64,000 nucleotides of DNA, taken from Bryoerythrophyllum caledonicum. Taxonomy: Eukaryota > Streptophyta > Bryopsida > Pottiales > Pottiaceae. The notes under the pieces were generated by a model that saw only the letters and a list, made by a program, of their open reading frames with translations, was not told the DNA's origin and ran no database searches. This document shows positions 11,981-24,537 of this stretch, piece by piece (the stretch's first letter is position 1; each line of letters opens with the position of its first letter). A program made the translations under genes and the position numbers. The stretch spans positions 4,332,678-4,396,677 of the forward strand of contig OZ020515.1 of the NCBI GenBank assembly GCA_963971425.1, written 5' to 3'.

Positions 11981-12458
11981 GAGCATCGCCAACACTACAA
12001 CGCGGAAGTGACGCAGTACATCCCTTTACAGCGTTAGTTTGCGTGGCATGGGGAAAGATGTGGCGGGGCAAACTAGCTGCTCCACAACACCACTCTCTAC
12101 TTTCAACGCGGCACATAAGTGCAAGCTGCCACGTCATCAACGAGCTGCCATGTGCAAGAACGAGAAACACAACTGCTTCTCTTCCTCCTCAAAAAAATTC
12201 TTCCCCTTTTTCACTCTCTCGCCATCCACACAAACATTGTCTATTTCAGCCATAGTCAAAAGTTGACCAACATACAGGTATGGTACTTCCTTACTCTACA
12301 AACCCCCCTCTTTGCCGTTCATTTGTCAATGTATCGTGGAAAACTGCAAAAAATTCAACTTGCAGTGGAGCTGTTGGGGCTATTTTTCGGCCAAAGAGCA
12401 ATGAACCTCTTTCTGTTACCGTTGCCGTGATCGTTTTGGCGCTGTGATGGCGATGCTC
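11981..12458. mobile_element. Tourist-like (PIF/Harbinger) MITE
   Basis: The left end GAGCATCGCCAACACTAC and the right end, reverse-complemented, GAGCATCGCCATCACAGC match at 15 of 18 bases. TGA flanks both ends (11,978-11,980 and 12,459-12,461), a slight departure from the usual TWA duplication. Length is 478 bp with no transposase. It sits only about 200 bp from the full Harbinger element but has different ends, so it is not a deletion copy of it. Confidence 0.7.
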
Positions 12459-12461
12459 TGA

Positions 12462-14027
12462 TCAACAATGATGAGAAGGCCATGGAATGCTGATGGGAGT
12501 ACCCAATTTTTGCAGGGGCAAAGTGCATTCCTGTCAATAAAGTTTTCCTAAAAGTGCTTCCGGAAGAGGCAAGTCAGGAGGAATATGGTGCCAAACAGTA
12601 TGAGATGTATAAACGGAAAGAAAGAGAGCATGGGGAAATTTCATATTGCCTTTTTATGCACCAATGAAATGCTTTTCAATTAATGTTCTTGGGCCTTACC
12701 CCATGCAAGCTAAAGTTCCCCCATAGTATCCTGAGTTCTCAAAGGGTTGACCAATAGTTCCTCCAAACCTTTCCCAAGCCAAGACATCATGTGCATGTGG
12801 TCCGGGTTACTAACATAAGAACCTAAGATTCGGGGTACTTTTCCAGTGTATTTTGGTGACTTTCAGGAAAACTCTAATGTTGTATACATGTGTACAGGCC
12901 AGGGTGACTTACGCTCTCACCCTAAAAGGCTGTATACTTTATTGGAGAAGGTTCTGTAGACTGTTGCGGTAGTTTGAGGTCGCTACAATAGTTGGAAGTC
13001 AATTAATTCACATTTATCTCTCATATATGCGGGAAGTATGAAACATGGCTTACACTTACCAAATAAGGACCATCCAAAATTATTAACCCCTAAAGGACCG
13101 GGCCTTGTGTTTAACCAAAACCACCCCAAGCCTGCCACTTTGAAATGAGATATTATTAGATTTATTCAAATGCCTTTTCACTATTTTTTATCTTCAACGT
13201 ACTATATCGAGAAGACACCCTAAATTTTTTGTAAACTTTGACGGTATGTATCGAAAGATAAATGTATTTGAAGACAAGGACGCTATCTTGTGAGCGGGGA
13301 GCAGAAAAAAGCCTGAAAATAGGGAAAAAACGTGGTTTTAAAAAAAAAAAGAATTTTGAAGGAAATTAATGGTATAACTGTAGTATTTGACAGAAAAGTT
13401 GGAAAATTTTATTATTTAAGAAAGTATCCTACAGCCATAGATACATTAACCATTGGCAATTTTTTTTCCTTCACTTTTGGACTTGAATTGTAGTCATGAG
13501 TTTTGAAATTTGATTTCCTCTAAAAGATAACATTTATAGGGGCATCATATGCACAAAATTGAAATAGTTTTATGGGGGCCACAAATGGTTTTAACTTTTT
13601 TTAGCTCTTCATGCACCAACCAATATCATCAGCACAAAATCAAAACTCAACGGAAGTATTTCGAGGTGATCAATATTCCTTTTTCCTGCCAACATATGTT
13701 GGGGTAGGTGTACCATGGCTCCTATGCCCAACTCTAGCGTCACACTTCTCACCAGTGTGAGCCTGCAATGCCTGACATTTTTGGTGAGAGGTCTTTGAGA
13801 GGCGGGCAATGTGCCACTTTGACAAATCACAGTCGGATTCCAACACTGATATTGTGTGTCGAACTCCAACATCTTCTTCACTTAGGGCCTCTTTAATCCG
13901 CGCTCAAATCACCCTTGTGCCAAACTGTGGAATTGAGCGGTTCACCGTATTGGACTGATGGGAGTCGTGACTAGAACTGGGTGGCATGTCAAGCATGCGT
14001 GTGGTAGACCCAAAAATCTCCGCCCCT
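12462..14027. other. Spacer left of giant element B
   Basis: AT-rich, no gene recognised. TTAACCCCTAAAGGACC at 13,084-13,100 recalls one end of the 'TTTAACCCC' elements but I found no partner. A 90-codon minus frame at 13,881-13,609 has no known motif. Confidence 0.4.
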
Positions 14028-14453
14028 ATGCCACATTTAACTACATCTGGACTTTAGGACAAAATCTGGACTTTGGATCAAGTATTGATATTTGAAGCAA
14101 GACCGTAAGATCCTACCAAGATAAGATTGGGACAAGGTATTGTGACTAGGAATCTAGGAATCTTCTATTTATTTGGAAGTGAGCCTAACAGAATAGGGAC
14201 AACTGTAACTTTCTTGTAGGGATGAAGTATAGAAAGGCATCAAACGACGTAGTTGGATTTGGTGATCCAAGATACATTGCTTACATAGTGGGATCCTACA
14301 GTCCACGGACACATGTAGGGGCAATGAATGTAGTGCAGAAGAAACAAAATAAGCATCCAAATAGGCGTTAAGAATGGAGGTAATAACAAGTGACTATTTT
14401 ATTCATAGAATAAATTGAACGACAACCAACGGCTGGAGAACTCAATGTAGAGA

Positions 14454-15095
14454 TTACTCGTAAGTATGACCTCGTAATACTCGGTCCATGTGCCATTGTT
14501 CTAGCAGTCTACGTTTGTACTTTCCATCCATGTGGTGCCCACGCACGTAATCTTTTACCGAGGCGTAAGAGCGCAGTGGAAGGATGAACGGAAGCAATGC
14601 TGTTACAAGGTTGGGTATACATTTGATGCGTTGGATAACATCATTTGACCATGCCATGACTGTGGAAAGTAACAAGCAAAGTCTCCATTGAAGACATGTT
14701 GCATTGGCTCGTCATCAACCATCAATACTTTGAAGTTTGTCAGGAAGGTAGTATTGCTCCAACTTCCGGTCCGTTGAGAGTCTTGCAAGAACCTTGTTGC
14801 AGAAAGGATACAATTGTGGCCTTGAACACTTGCTTTGTCCGTAAACAAAAAGAAGTCTCAACCTTATGTCCTTAGGAAGGATGACTTCAAGGACCTTTCT
14901 CAGGCGTGCTTGGACTATGGACGACCATAGTCCAATTTGGAAGGACTTCAAAAGTATTGTGAAGAACTCTACAAGACAAGGCCAAACTATAATCTTGTTT
15001 TGATTGAAGCGTCCTAGGGTGCAGTTATCGTATTGCTCAAAACAAAGCAGTCCGTTCACACACAATACGATAACTTTTGGTGAGTTGTTGCAGGC
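14454..15095 (-). pseudogene. FCP1/NIF-type HAD phosphatase-like domain, element B copy 1
   Basis: After an AG acceptor at about 15,096 the minus strand reads KVIVLCVNGLLCFEQ. This is the HAD motif I position, but Cys replaces the first Asp (the nucleophile) and Asn replaces the second. Then come WPCLVEFFTILLKSFQIGLW with SS (motif II region), LLFVYGQSKCS, KVLMVDDEPMQHVF (motif III/IV, two Asp) and FPQSWHGQ. FCP1/SCP proteins dephosphorylate proteins such as the RNA polymerase II tail; with both motif I Asp lost this one could not use that chemistry. At least two frameshifts break the domain. It is transcribed towards the left end of B. A GGATCCTAC palindrome lies on each side (14,291 and 15,224). 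Confidence 0.7.
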
Positions 15096-16183
15096 TCGCT
15101 GTGATTATAGAAAACGACAAAAGTTATAAACAACACCAATGGATCATAGGACATCCCTACACCCTGCCATCCCTACCACAAAAAGCACATAGTATCCTCA
15201 GCTAGTGCAACCGTGTGGATCACAGGATCCTACTATCCCAAGGATAATTGAGAGTGACAATTCAAGCGGGATAATGAGATCAAGTAATTACAAGTAAGAC
15301 GATGGCTACTCCATGAAAGAGTATTTTATATAATAGAGGTATCACCTACAAGTTTATATTGAACCAAAAGATACAAAATATACACATCACTAATGACAAT
15401 GAGTAGTCAGACAAATACGTCGTGATTCAAATTCCATTATTGAGAACATCCAAGAACAATATTTTGAGCCAATGATGTCGATCTAAATTCGCCAGAGCCC
15501 TCTGTGAGCCAAATAAACCCCCCCCTAGGAGGTGGCTTATCTTGAACACAAGACCCTAAACCAAGGATACAACCATTTGTTCAACCACCATTGAGACCAG
15601 CCATACATACCACACACGAAGCATAGTGACTTATGTTGTGGTTACTTGGAATTTTAGTAAACAACTGGTGTTGTTATGACTGAATTCAGCCTTAATTTAT
15701 ATCCAAACTTCAACCATGCATAAGTTCTGCCTTAGGGCTTCGTTTTCAACGTTTTGGCTTCAATGGGTTCAACTCAGCCTTATGAACTTGACTAGACCCT
15801 TCAGGACTAGGTTTAGACCCAAGTACGACCCTGACAGCAGTGGACAGCAGACATACCCTTTTCTTGATCCTAGAACTTATGTTTCCCTTATCTCCTTGGT
15901 TACAACTTCATTTCTCATGTTTTCTTCTTCTGACCTCACTAGTTTTTTGTGCTTAATACAATGGCAACGTTCAATTACTCATCCGACTTAAACCTAGATT
16001 CACAGCCATGCGACCAACAGTGCAACGCTCAACCCATACATTTACTTAAGCCATGCACCATACATCACATGCATGCATCGTGCACTTCACATTCAAGAGT
16101 CTTACTCATGGACCCTGCCATACATATCTTTCCAGCTGCGTTTAATTCCTTGTATTTATTTAGAACCGATGTTTAAGGGCTAT
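15096..16183. other. Interior of element B up to the LTR insertion
   Basis: Apart from the palindrome at 15,224 (AGGATCCTACTATCC) I recognise no gene. A 91-codon plus frame at 15,716 has no motif. GCTAT at 16,179-16,183 is the left half of the LTR element's target duplication. Confidence 0.45.
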
Positions 16184-18948
16184 TGTGAGTGGCCAAAGTG
16201 GGCCCTCACTCTTTTTTCTTCATTTTTTCGAGTTTTTGATAGTATTAAGCCAATTTTAGTTAAAGTAGCGGTCAATCCACCTATTAAAGTCAAAATTCCT
16301 AGAGTAATAGGCCTAGTGCCATGATGCGACACTAAGTTCCTATTTTTTCCTCTTCCCTACTAATATGCTTGAAAGTGTAGTGGAAGTGGAATGGAAATGA
16401 AGAGAAAGATAAAAAAGGGGAAGAAAAGTCCTTGGAAAATGACTAAAAATTGAGAAATGGGTAAAAAAATTTGGGAAAAAATTGGAAGAGTGTCTCCTAG
16501 CAGGTAGAAGTAGTGGTAAAATTTCTAGAATTTTCCGAGTTGAATTACTATTTATTTCTAGGGGTTGACTAGTTAGTCGACGGTTTGACCACTCGGGAAA
16601 AATACTTAATGAACTCCAAAAATGCTAGGAAAATTTGGGTAGACTAACTAGGGTGCTGGGAGTCCAGCTGTGTGGTTAGTTTTTGAAGTTAGAAGTAAAT
16701 TGCAAATCATCAGTAGTTAGTACTAGATCTAGTGTAATAGTCTTTAAAAAGATCAAAAGAAAAAGAAAAGGGAAAAAGAAGAGAAAAAGGAAGTGGGTGG
16801 ATGTGCTTCTCCATGCACATGCCACATGACAATTTTTGCCACCATGGATTTAATTTTAGAGCGGCTCGTCAAGAGCAAGGCGGCGAATTAATGCGTGATA
16901 AACCAAAAACATGCAAAGACGGCTGTAAGAAGCCAATTCTGCATTTCTGAGAGAGGTTATGGGCTGCCTCATTAAGGTAAGCTAGTCTGGTCGGGGAAGA
17001 AAAAGAGAGAGGCAAGGAAGAAAAGGAAAAAGAAAGGACCCGGCCAGGCGGAATTCCTGGGAGCGAGGGAGCGAGGGAGCTGGGGAGCGAGGGAGCGAGG
17101 GAGCTGGGGAGCTCGGTGTGTGTTTTTTTTTCTGTGAAGAGCTGTTGGGAGAAGAGCTCCTGGAGCTCGCGAGCTGGAGCTCTCGGGATTTTCGGGGGCC
17201 GGTTTTTTTTTGGAGAAGACTGTTCTTGTCGAGAGAGCGCCGGAGTGCGCGGGGGGGGGAAGAGAGCCGTTCGTTTTTGGAGGATTGGTGTGTGCGAGAG
17301 GAGCTCCTCCGAGCAAGCGAGCTGGAGCTCGCTGTTTTTCTTTGTTGTGAGAAGGCGGTCCACGAGGGGCTGCTGGGTTCTTGTGGGAGACTCTGTTTTT
17401 TTGGGTGTTGTGTTTTTTTTCTTGCTCGCGCCCGAGTGCGCCGAGAGTGTGTGGGCTGGAGATTCGGAGGTGGGAGTTCGGTTAGGCTCCGGTGGAGAAG
17501 AGCCGGCATCTGGAGAGCGCGCCTGAGCGTGTGAGGCTGCTGCGAGCCGGGGCTTCGGGCGTAGAAGTTCGGTGGAGAGGCCGCATCGACGTGTGCGAAG
17601 GAAGCTCCTGCGAGTGAGTGCGCGGCGGTCGACGTGCGCGGGAGGAGCTCGCACGAGCTGGGCTCGGTTCGGGAAGCAGTTCGGCGGAGAGGGCGCATCT
17701 GTGTGCGCAAGGTGCGAGGTGCGGTTGTTTTTTTTTTATTTTGTTTCCCTTGAGTGTGTGAGGCGGTCGGTGTTGTGGCTGCCTGGATTGCGGGGTCCGT
17801 GATTTCGATCACAAGGTCTGGTTTGGAGCTCGGGAGAGAGAGATGTTTTTTTCTTTTGGTTTTGAGAGAGCGTGCTGGAGTGCTCATTCGGTGGGAGCTC
17901 CGGTGTCGAGGCGCTGTTGATCGCGGAGCCGTGTGTGCGCGCGGTGGTGTGAATGTACCGCGAGCTGGGAAGACTCGAGGAGGAGGATCGATCTGGAGGG
18001 GTGCCGGCGTTTGTGAACGCCTCTGACCACAGGTGGTGTGTTTGAATGTGAGTCTGGTGTGATTTGCTGGAGGTCGTCACCCGGTTTGTCGCGGAGCTGC
18101 GCGCGAGGGCTGTGGAGCTGGAGGTGTTTGCGCGAGAGATCAAGAGCCTGCGCGCGCGGTGCTCTCTGGAGAGAAGGTGCGGGAGAGCTGCGAGGAGCAA
18201 GGTGTTAAAATTCCGGTGGCCGAATCTCATGCGGAAGCGTTGGTAAATTTTTGCCAGAATTAGGTATTTGGCCACAAGTTCCATCAGAGCTAAACCGGTC
18301 CACAGCCCATTGATTCCATTTGATATGCATAAGATCGTCTTTGGGATCATAATGTTATGTTGAGATCGTTGGTGCATGGAACTTGCTTGTGATGGTGGTT
18401 TCTATGTCCTCGGCCTGCTGATTTTGGTTCTAAGTGGTTCATTCAAGTTGGAAATGAGTTGCTGATCATTGTGAGAGGAAATTTTTTTGGATTCGGAGTT
18501 CCAAATCAAAAGATAAGTGCTGCTGAAGTTGCTGCCACAAAACAGGGTCTGGATCAGGCCTGATCAGCCGACCTAAACTAAAAAAAATAAAATAAAACAA
18601 GTAAATTAAAAAATAAAAATAATATAAAAATAATAAATTTAAAAAAAAAAAATCATAATAAATAATAACCGTAATAATTAGATAACAAATAATTAAATAA
18701 TTACCTATACCTAATTAATTTATCTGGAGTTAAGTGTTTAAGTTCCAAGAAAAAGTTAATCGAGTCCACTTAACTGGGTTAAAATAATAGTATTATTAAA
18801 TTCTAAATATATAAATAGATATGCCAAAGATCCAACTCCAGTAAATTAGAATCTATAGTTAAGCATAAGGAATGGTTAAGTGGTGTAACAATAGGACCTT
18901 GTAGGTCTAAAAATTGATTCTCTTAGGGGGTCTATTTTTGGGCTTACA
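16184..18948 (+). repeat. Left LTR (2,765 bp)
   Basis: It begins TGTGAGTGGCCAAAG, ends GGGCTTACA, and is nearly identical to 47,308-50,042. The middle (about 17,040-18,240) is strikingly GC-rich and rich in GAGCTC and GGAGCT runs, while the last 400 bp are very AT-rich. Long frames on both strands here are a by-product of that composition. It contains one more block of a short GGGAGCGAGGGAGC tandem repeat than the right LTR. Confidence 0.93.
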
Positions 18949-19482
18949 TTTGGTGCGTCCGCCGGGAGGAGCTTTTTGTTTGGTTTGTTGCTTGGAAGGT
19001 GTATGTCTTGCTGCTGGATTGCTAAATTTAGGATTTCTAGGGTTCTGAATTGTCTATTTCTGACCCAAACCGTGAGTTGAGTAGTTTTTGCCACATGTGG
19101 GGAGTGGAGTGCGCTATTGCTTGAGGTAAGTTGCTAAACCTACCTTTGTGCATGTATTCTTGTATGAGGTGTTTTGTTCAGGTTGTAATGGAGGTGGGGA
19201 GTTAGAAGGGTGTGTGGAATTCCCGACCTCCTAACACAAGCACATTGTGTTAGGCGGACCACCTTCTAACTTTTGTGCTTTGGTTGAGTAAGGGGGCTTA
19301 GGGGTGAAAGGTTGAGGCCCTCCCACGATTGCTTGAAAGCAATCAGTGAGCTTCTAAGCCGAAGAGGGAAGGTGCATGTGCCCGGGCATGGGACAAGGGT
19401 GCCCTTCCCTTCCCCTCCGAACTTGATCTACCACCAAGGTAAGGGCAACTTGTGTGTTATCGATAGCCTTGTATGTTGAATG
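18949..19482 (+). other. LTR element leader, first part (primer site onward)
   Basis: It starts with TTTGGTGCGTCCGCCGGGAG, a primer-binding-like start just inside the LTR. A hairpin formed by CCTAACACAA and TTGTGTTAGG at about 19,229-19,253 is the only structure I see. The leader is interrupted by element A and resumes at 40,158. Confidence 0.6.
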
Positions 19483-19511
19483 AACACCATATTCGTTATA
19501 TTGGGAGATTT

Positions 19512-20463
19512 AGCGACTCCCAAATTAACACATGTAGATCATAAGACCTAAAATGCACATCTAAACTCTACAATATAGAGGGATATGAGTTTCCATTAAA
19601 TTGGGAGGTAATGTTCACTACAAAAATCCCTAAAAACATGAGTACTACGGATAACATTACAAATCTAACTATAATATTGAAAAGAAGAACACATTGGTCG
19701 ACACTTCTTTCATACTACTTGTGCATTGTGCTCATTGAATATGAATATCTAAATATTCACACACGATCCTATTAACCTGGATAATCCCATGCTTCAAGTT
19801 ATCTAAAAGTGAGCTAAATGACGGACAAATATCCACTTGTAACGAATTAGCTAAACACATTTTGATGAGCCTTTTTTAATTTCAAAGAATTTCAGTTTAA
19901 CTTGTGGAATACACATTGGCTAAAAAAATATGTAACGCGTTTCAAATGATGATGTTCAGAAGTGGAAAAACAAATGCACACACATTAGTTTACTTTGAAC
20001 TAAAGTGTCCCCATCACTTAGAAGTGTAATGAACTCAAAAAGGCAATTCCACACACTTTAGCTCCACTTGACCTAAAGTGCGCACCATTACTAAGTGCAG
20101 TGAACTAAATAAGAAGATTTGCTCACACTTTAGCTCTACTGGAGCTAAAGTGTGAACCAGCATTTACTATCTATCATTCACCATGAAGGCAATTATTGGG
20201 ATTATTGGTTTCAAGATTAGAAGCAATTGACGACATTGTTATTTAAAAAAGAAAATAAACCATACTGCAAATTATCACCGGTACGCAAAAACATTAGAGA
20301 ATATTTCATCGCAATCATTGGCATCACATATGGTCGTACAGAGTGTAATCAAATACAAATATTATCTATAATCTTAGCACCAAGACATCTAACCATACTA
20401 CATGAAGTATTAAGCAGCAGAATCCAAAATCTAGGAAAAGGAAAGTCCATTGATCTAAGTCCA
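19512..20463. repeat. Left subterminal region of element A with degenerate palindromes
   Basis: There is no coding sequence. Palindromes of a looser type occur at 20,058-20,085 (CACTTTAGCTCCACTTGACC) and 20,128-20,153 (CACTTTAGCTCTACTGGAGC), spaced by 'CACCATTACTAAGTGCAGTG'. The same unit with small changes recurs at 26,140-26,330 and 28,505-28,595, so these are subterminal-type repeats related to the main array. Confidence 0.6.
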
Positions 20464-23296
20464 CTACGACTCGGACCTGGCAAGTGCTTCCAAGGAGGCC
20501 TTGATAATCGCTATTTGCCCCTTCGGAATTTTTGTAGTTGAATCTTGCACATGACCTCCATCCCTCTTTGAAGACCTAGGTTTCCATGCTGTCAAGATTG
20601 AATCGGTACTCTCCCACGTTATGGCTATCCCCTTTTCAATTGTCCAACGAAGGTTGCAATCTATATTCCAATCTTTATAGAACTTCAGAACATCCCAATT
20701 GCGCGATATAAGGCGGAAGAATTGGATACGCACGGTGTTTGGCATATCCGGGTTAGAATTAGGATCTGAAACTGCTTGAGCAATCCAAAATGGGCCCTCG
20801 TCCCCATCACAAGGCCGCAATGCAACAAAATAGCCAGCAAAAAGATCAACACCAACTCTAAAAGAAGGAGGTGGACGATCGCGTCTCTGGCCAACAAAAT
20901 GCTCATCTTCACGATACTCCTCGCGAACCTCACCCTCCGCTGAGAACTCATCTTCAATGGCATGGGCAATTCACGTCGTTGGCCAAAAGCCGTCTTCCAA
21001 TGATATCGGTGTATCCATTGGAATTATCAAAACATCTCTAACATTGCGCCAATAATACGATAGCGGCTCAAAACGTGATCTGGCTTCAACAGACTCCCGC
21101 GATGATTGCTCCCAGTGATCGATGAATCCTGAAAGTCCCTTCACCACCTCATTGAGATGCCGCATCATAGAAGGCTTCAATGCATCAGGTTCTCCGCGAG
21201 GCCATAAAGCCCTTCCTTCAGAATCCTCCTTCCACAATTTGATGCCACTACCTTCTCCTCCCTTAGGAAGCCAATCCTCATCATGACAAAGGATTTTATA
21301 CTTCATTACCGGACAACCACTAGAGTCCACATAAAACTTGAACTGATGAGCCTTCGTATGACCCTGCAAAGCTTCATCACCGTCCGCAATCATATCCCCA
21401 ATGAACTTCTTAAAGTCAGGAACCTCTTGGATGAGATGTGGGATTGTGGGAACACTCTCAATTTTTCATAAACGACCTCATGAGCAAAAGAATGGTTAGA
21501 AAACTCTCCTTCCTCAGTGTCATACTCCAACGTCCAAATAATGCGTCTATATCATCATGTGTATAACCAACTAGCATAAAATTAACATATACCTCGCGGA
21601 AGATGCGTTTTGCAACAAGGAGAGACCAAAAACAGAAAATAAATCTATTTTTGTTATCACCAACTGCATTGTCCATTTGCACGTTCAATATTGGAGGCAA
21701 AGGCCTCCCTGAAACTGGGACATCTGGAATTGGCCCTAATGGATCCAAACACATATCTACACCTCGTAATACCGCCACATACAATGGATGAGAACTAGAT
21801 TCTGGAAAGAGTTGCCGGGAAGATGACTTCGGAGGCGCCTCCAGGTCACGCAATAGTTTTGCAAACGACCCGACCGTGTAATTGGCATCATGGGAGTATA
21901 AATCAAGGCCGTAATGGGCGTAACGTTGGTCCACATGACCATGGGCAAGCATACCAGTGACTGCAAGAGGCAACTTCATAAGCCCATCTAAGTGCTTTGT
22001 TTTATGTGAAAAAATTGGGGAGGCGGTCTTTGAGTGATCCATCTTATCATGCATGATGGTTAGAACCTCCAGGGGCGACGACTTTGATCGAAATCGGTTC
22101 AGATAGTACAAGTCCCGATGTACAAAAGCTGAATCGATGTGAACCTGCATCTTCTTTTGCCATAGCAGTGATGCTTGTGTTCCAGGTTGAGTAAGCTTCT
22201 TCTGATCCTGGTATTTGTCACAAGTAGAACAACGAGCAAAGTTGTCTCCACCTTTCTTGGCATAGTACTCAGGGAAGCTCACTCGCCGAATCTTGCTCAA
22301 GCTTGAGGTTGAGATCGGCGGCAATCCACAATCAGCGAGATGATCATCAAGAAGCGGTATCTGATCCTTCCTCTTAAAACTTGAAGGTAAGACCTTTGCC
22401 ACAGCCTTCTCGCCAGATACGAGAACACAAGACTTGTGAGGCATGTGGTCCGCATGTCTATCAAGGATGGCTCCAAGAGCGGCAGTAGCCACAACCGTAT
22501 GACCTCTAGGCTTATGCAAACCGGTATTCCCATGGTGTTGAGCCGCATGACCAGCGGTAGCGTCCTTCGCATTCCGATAGAAAGTACTCGAACTTACACC
22601 CATGATTTTCATCCAAGTATGGGCACAAACGTCCACACCCTCTAGGGTCACAACCTTCCTACCCGAAGAGTTTCTATGAAACTGTCTATGAATGTCGAGT
22701 TTGATATGATTTCTAAACTGCACAATGGTCTCACTGTACAAGCGCGTCCGAAGGGCTTTTATTTTATCTCTAGGGTAGTGTTGAACAGAGTTTTGAGAGC
22801 AACAACTATTGCACGCAACTGCGTTAATGGAATGAGGAGTCATGAGGAATTCAACATTCCTGGACACTGTTGGACGAGCATTCCTTGAGGAATTGTCGTA
22901 TGAACGGGAGCTCCCACCTAGAGGTCTGTTACGCTCAACCAACCAGACATTGTAAACGTCCCTAAGGCAATGATGGAAGAGACTCACACCGTTTAAGAAG
23001 ACTTGTTGAATAGGCCAGGACTTAAACGAGTATCTCCATTCATCTGGAGCTTCCTCTTGAACAAAAGTACTGGACACCTGTACTACAACATTAGAATCCC
23101 CAAGAGGAACAGAGGAACCTAGAATTGCACTAGACCGGACATTCCGAACCAACCCCTCCGCAATGCGAACACCAAGACCATTGTGAAGCGAAACAGTCAT
23201 CCCGACCCAGAGACGGCGCGGAATAACATCAAACTCAGGAAGGTCTGGGTTAATAGGAGCGTCAACATGAACATCATCGCCCTCCGAAGACGACAT
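20464..23296 (-). pseudogene. DUF7869-like protein, candidate transposase of element A (nearly intact)
   Basis: From ATG 23,296 (MSSSEGDDVHVD) one frame runs to about 21,460. After a single-base shift (an extra A) it continues to the end at 20,464, giving about 943 codons; a TGA at about 20,971, probably from CGA, interrupts it once more. Counted from that Met: a Cys pair C356-x2-C359 (CSTCDKY), IMHDKMDHSKT with D420, LNVQMDNAVGDNKNR with D542, and VGYTHDDIDALF near residue 577. The spaced Asp residues resemble an RNase-H-fold DDE/D recombinase, and the pattern is what I know as DUF7869. The C-terminal 150 residues hold a separate GYFVALRP...GPFWIAQ domain of unknown role. An AG/GT pair at 23,297 and 23,358 suggests an intron in the 5' leader. 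The element B copy shares the whole order. Confidence 0.8.
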
Positions 23297-23580
23297 CCTG
23301 CATTCCAATAAGATAAATATTAAATAATCCTGCCAAATCAGAATGGGTGAATACCTTGTAGGAATAGACATCAACGAAGAAGCATAGGAAGTAGGAAAGT
23401 AAGCTCGCATCGAGGTAAGGTATGGCGCTTGAAAAGAACTTCCAATCGATTGAAATGACATTGTAATACAGGCAAATTTAGCTCGATTCGAGGTAAACAC
23501 ATATAGTATTATATGACAAGAATGCAATTTCATGTGATTAGTTTACATCCAAAAATAAAATAATCTCATCCTTGACAATG

Positions 23581-24032
23581 ACATTTTAGCCCGGCCCGAC
23601 CTAAAATGTTGACTATTAGACGGTATGACAATTTATCTCGAGTCGAGGAAAACAAATATAGAAAATAAGGTATGACAGTTCAGCTCGACTCGAGCTAAAC
23701 TGTATTAGCTAATATCTGATGACAGTTTAGCTCAAGTCGAGCTAAAATGTATTACCTAATATCTTATGACAATTTATCTCGAGTTTAGGAAAACAAACAT
23801 AGAAAATAAGGTATGACAGTTTAGCTCGACTCGAGCTAAACTGTATTAGCTAACATCTTATGACCGTTTAGCTCGAGTCGAGCTAAACTGCATCACCTAA
23901 TATCTGTTGACAGTTTAGCTCGAGTCGAGCTAAAGTATAGACAATAATATGTATTGACAGTTTAGCTTGAGTCGAGCTAAACTGTAGATAGTATACTAGA
24001 ATGACAGTTTAGCTCGACTCGAGCTAAACTGC
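23581..24032. repeat. Family A palindrome array upstream of the putative transposase (47-bp period)
   Basis: Ten copies, two of them degenerate, are centred on TTAGCTCGASTCGAGCTAA. From 23,676 on they begin at 23,676, 23,722, 23,769, 23,816, 23,863, 23,910, 23,957 and 24,004, almost exactly every 47 bp. Linkers are similar to one another (TATTAGCTAATATCT type). Arms outside the core stay paired: CAGTTT with AAACTG in most copies, and ACATTTTAG with CTAAAATGT at 23,581. The array lies between the transposase start and its presumed promoter, so it is in the 5' leader, perhaps in an intron. Possible roles are a binding site for an element protein or a chromatin signal. Confidence 0.85.
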
Positions 24033-24475
24033 CCTTCCGTGATTCTCGGCGTCATTTTCGGGATTCGTTTGGGAAAACTCTTCAGCCAATGAATCTGTCT
24101 CTTAGTATTTTACAATCCAAATCTTTGCGTTAGCCGTGAAGATACTCGTACTGATGCTTCAAAATCATAGTAGCAACTGGAACCAGCGCAATAACCCTAA
24201 ACACTATCACATCCTAATTGCTAGAGTGCACAGAGAATGCAAGAAGTATACATTGTGTACCTTGTGAAGAAGACAACCGGTGCGTTGTTGCCTCGCGCAA
24301 GCGCCCTACTCAACCGTGCACAACCTATAGATGTTGCCCACCTCAACCTCCGACAGTTGTACTACCTCCAAGCCTCTCCACAACAACCTTGCACAGCAAA
24401 CAAAGTGAGAAGGAAAAAATGAAGAAAGTTTTTGAGGATCGGCGAGGTCACTGACGGACACACGACCGTTTCAGA

Positions 24476-24537
24476 ATTGGCGGGAGGAAACTTCAGATTT
24501 GGCGGGAGGAAACTTCAGATTTGGCGGGAGGAAACTT
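24476..24537 (-). promoter_or_regulatory. Three tandem E2F-like sites upstream of the putative transposase
   Basis: ATTGGCGGGAGGAAAC is followed by two exact TTTGGCGGGAGGAAACTTC units, spaced 22 bp apart. TTTGGCGG matches the E2F consensus (WTTSSCSS), which in plants drives S-phase genes. They sit about 1.2 kb upstream of the transposase ATG, past the palindrome array. If the promoter is here, expression would be tied to DNA replication. This is inferred from sequence alone. Confidence 0.5.

Noticed and set aside
16870-18380. Long overlapping frames on both strands in the left LTR (and again at 47,990-49,470)
   Set aside because: They lie in GC-rich, repetitive LTR sequence, are duplicated in both LTRs, and contain only low-complexity Ser/Arg/Pro sequence.
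23581-24032. CRISPR-like array (27-bp palindromic repeats with about 20-bp spacers)
   Set aside because: The spacers are variants of one sequence, no cas genes are present, and the genome is a plant nucleus; this is a tandem satellite of a palindrome.
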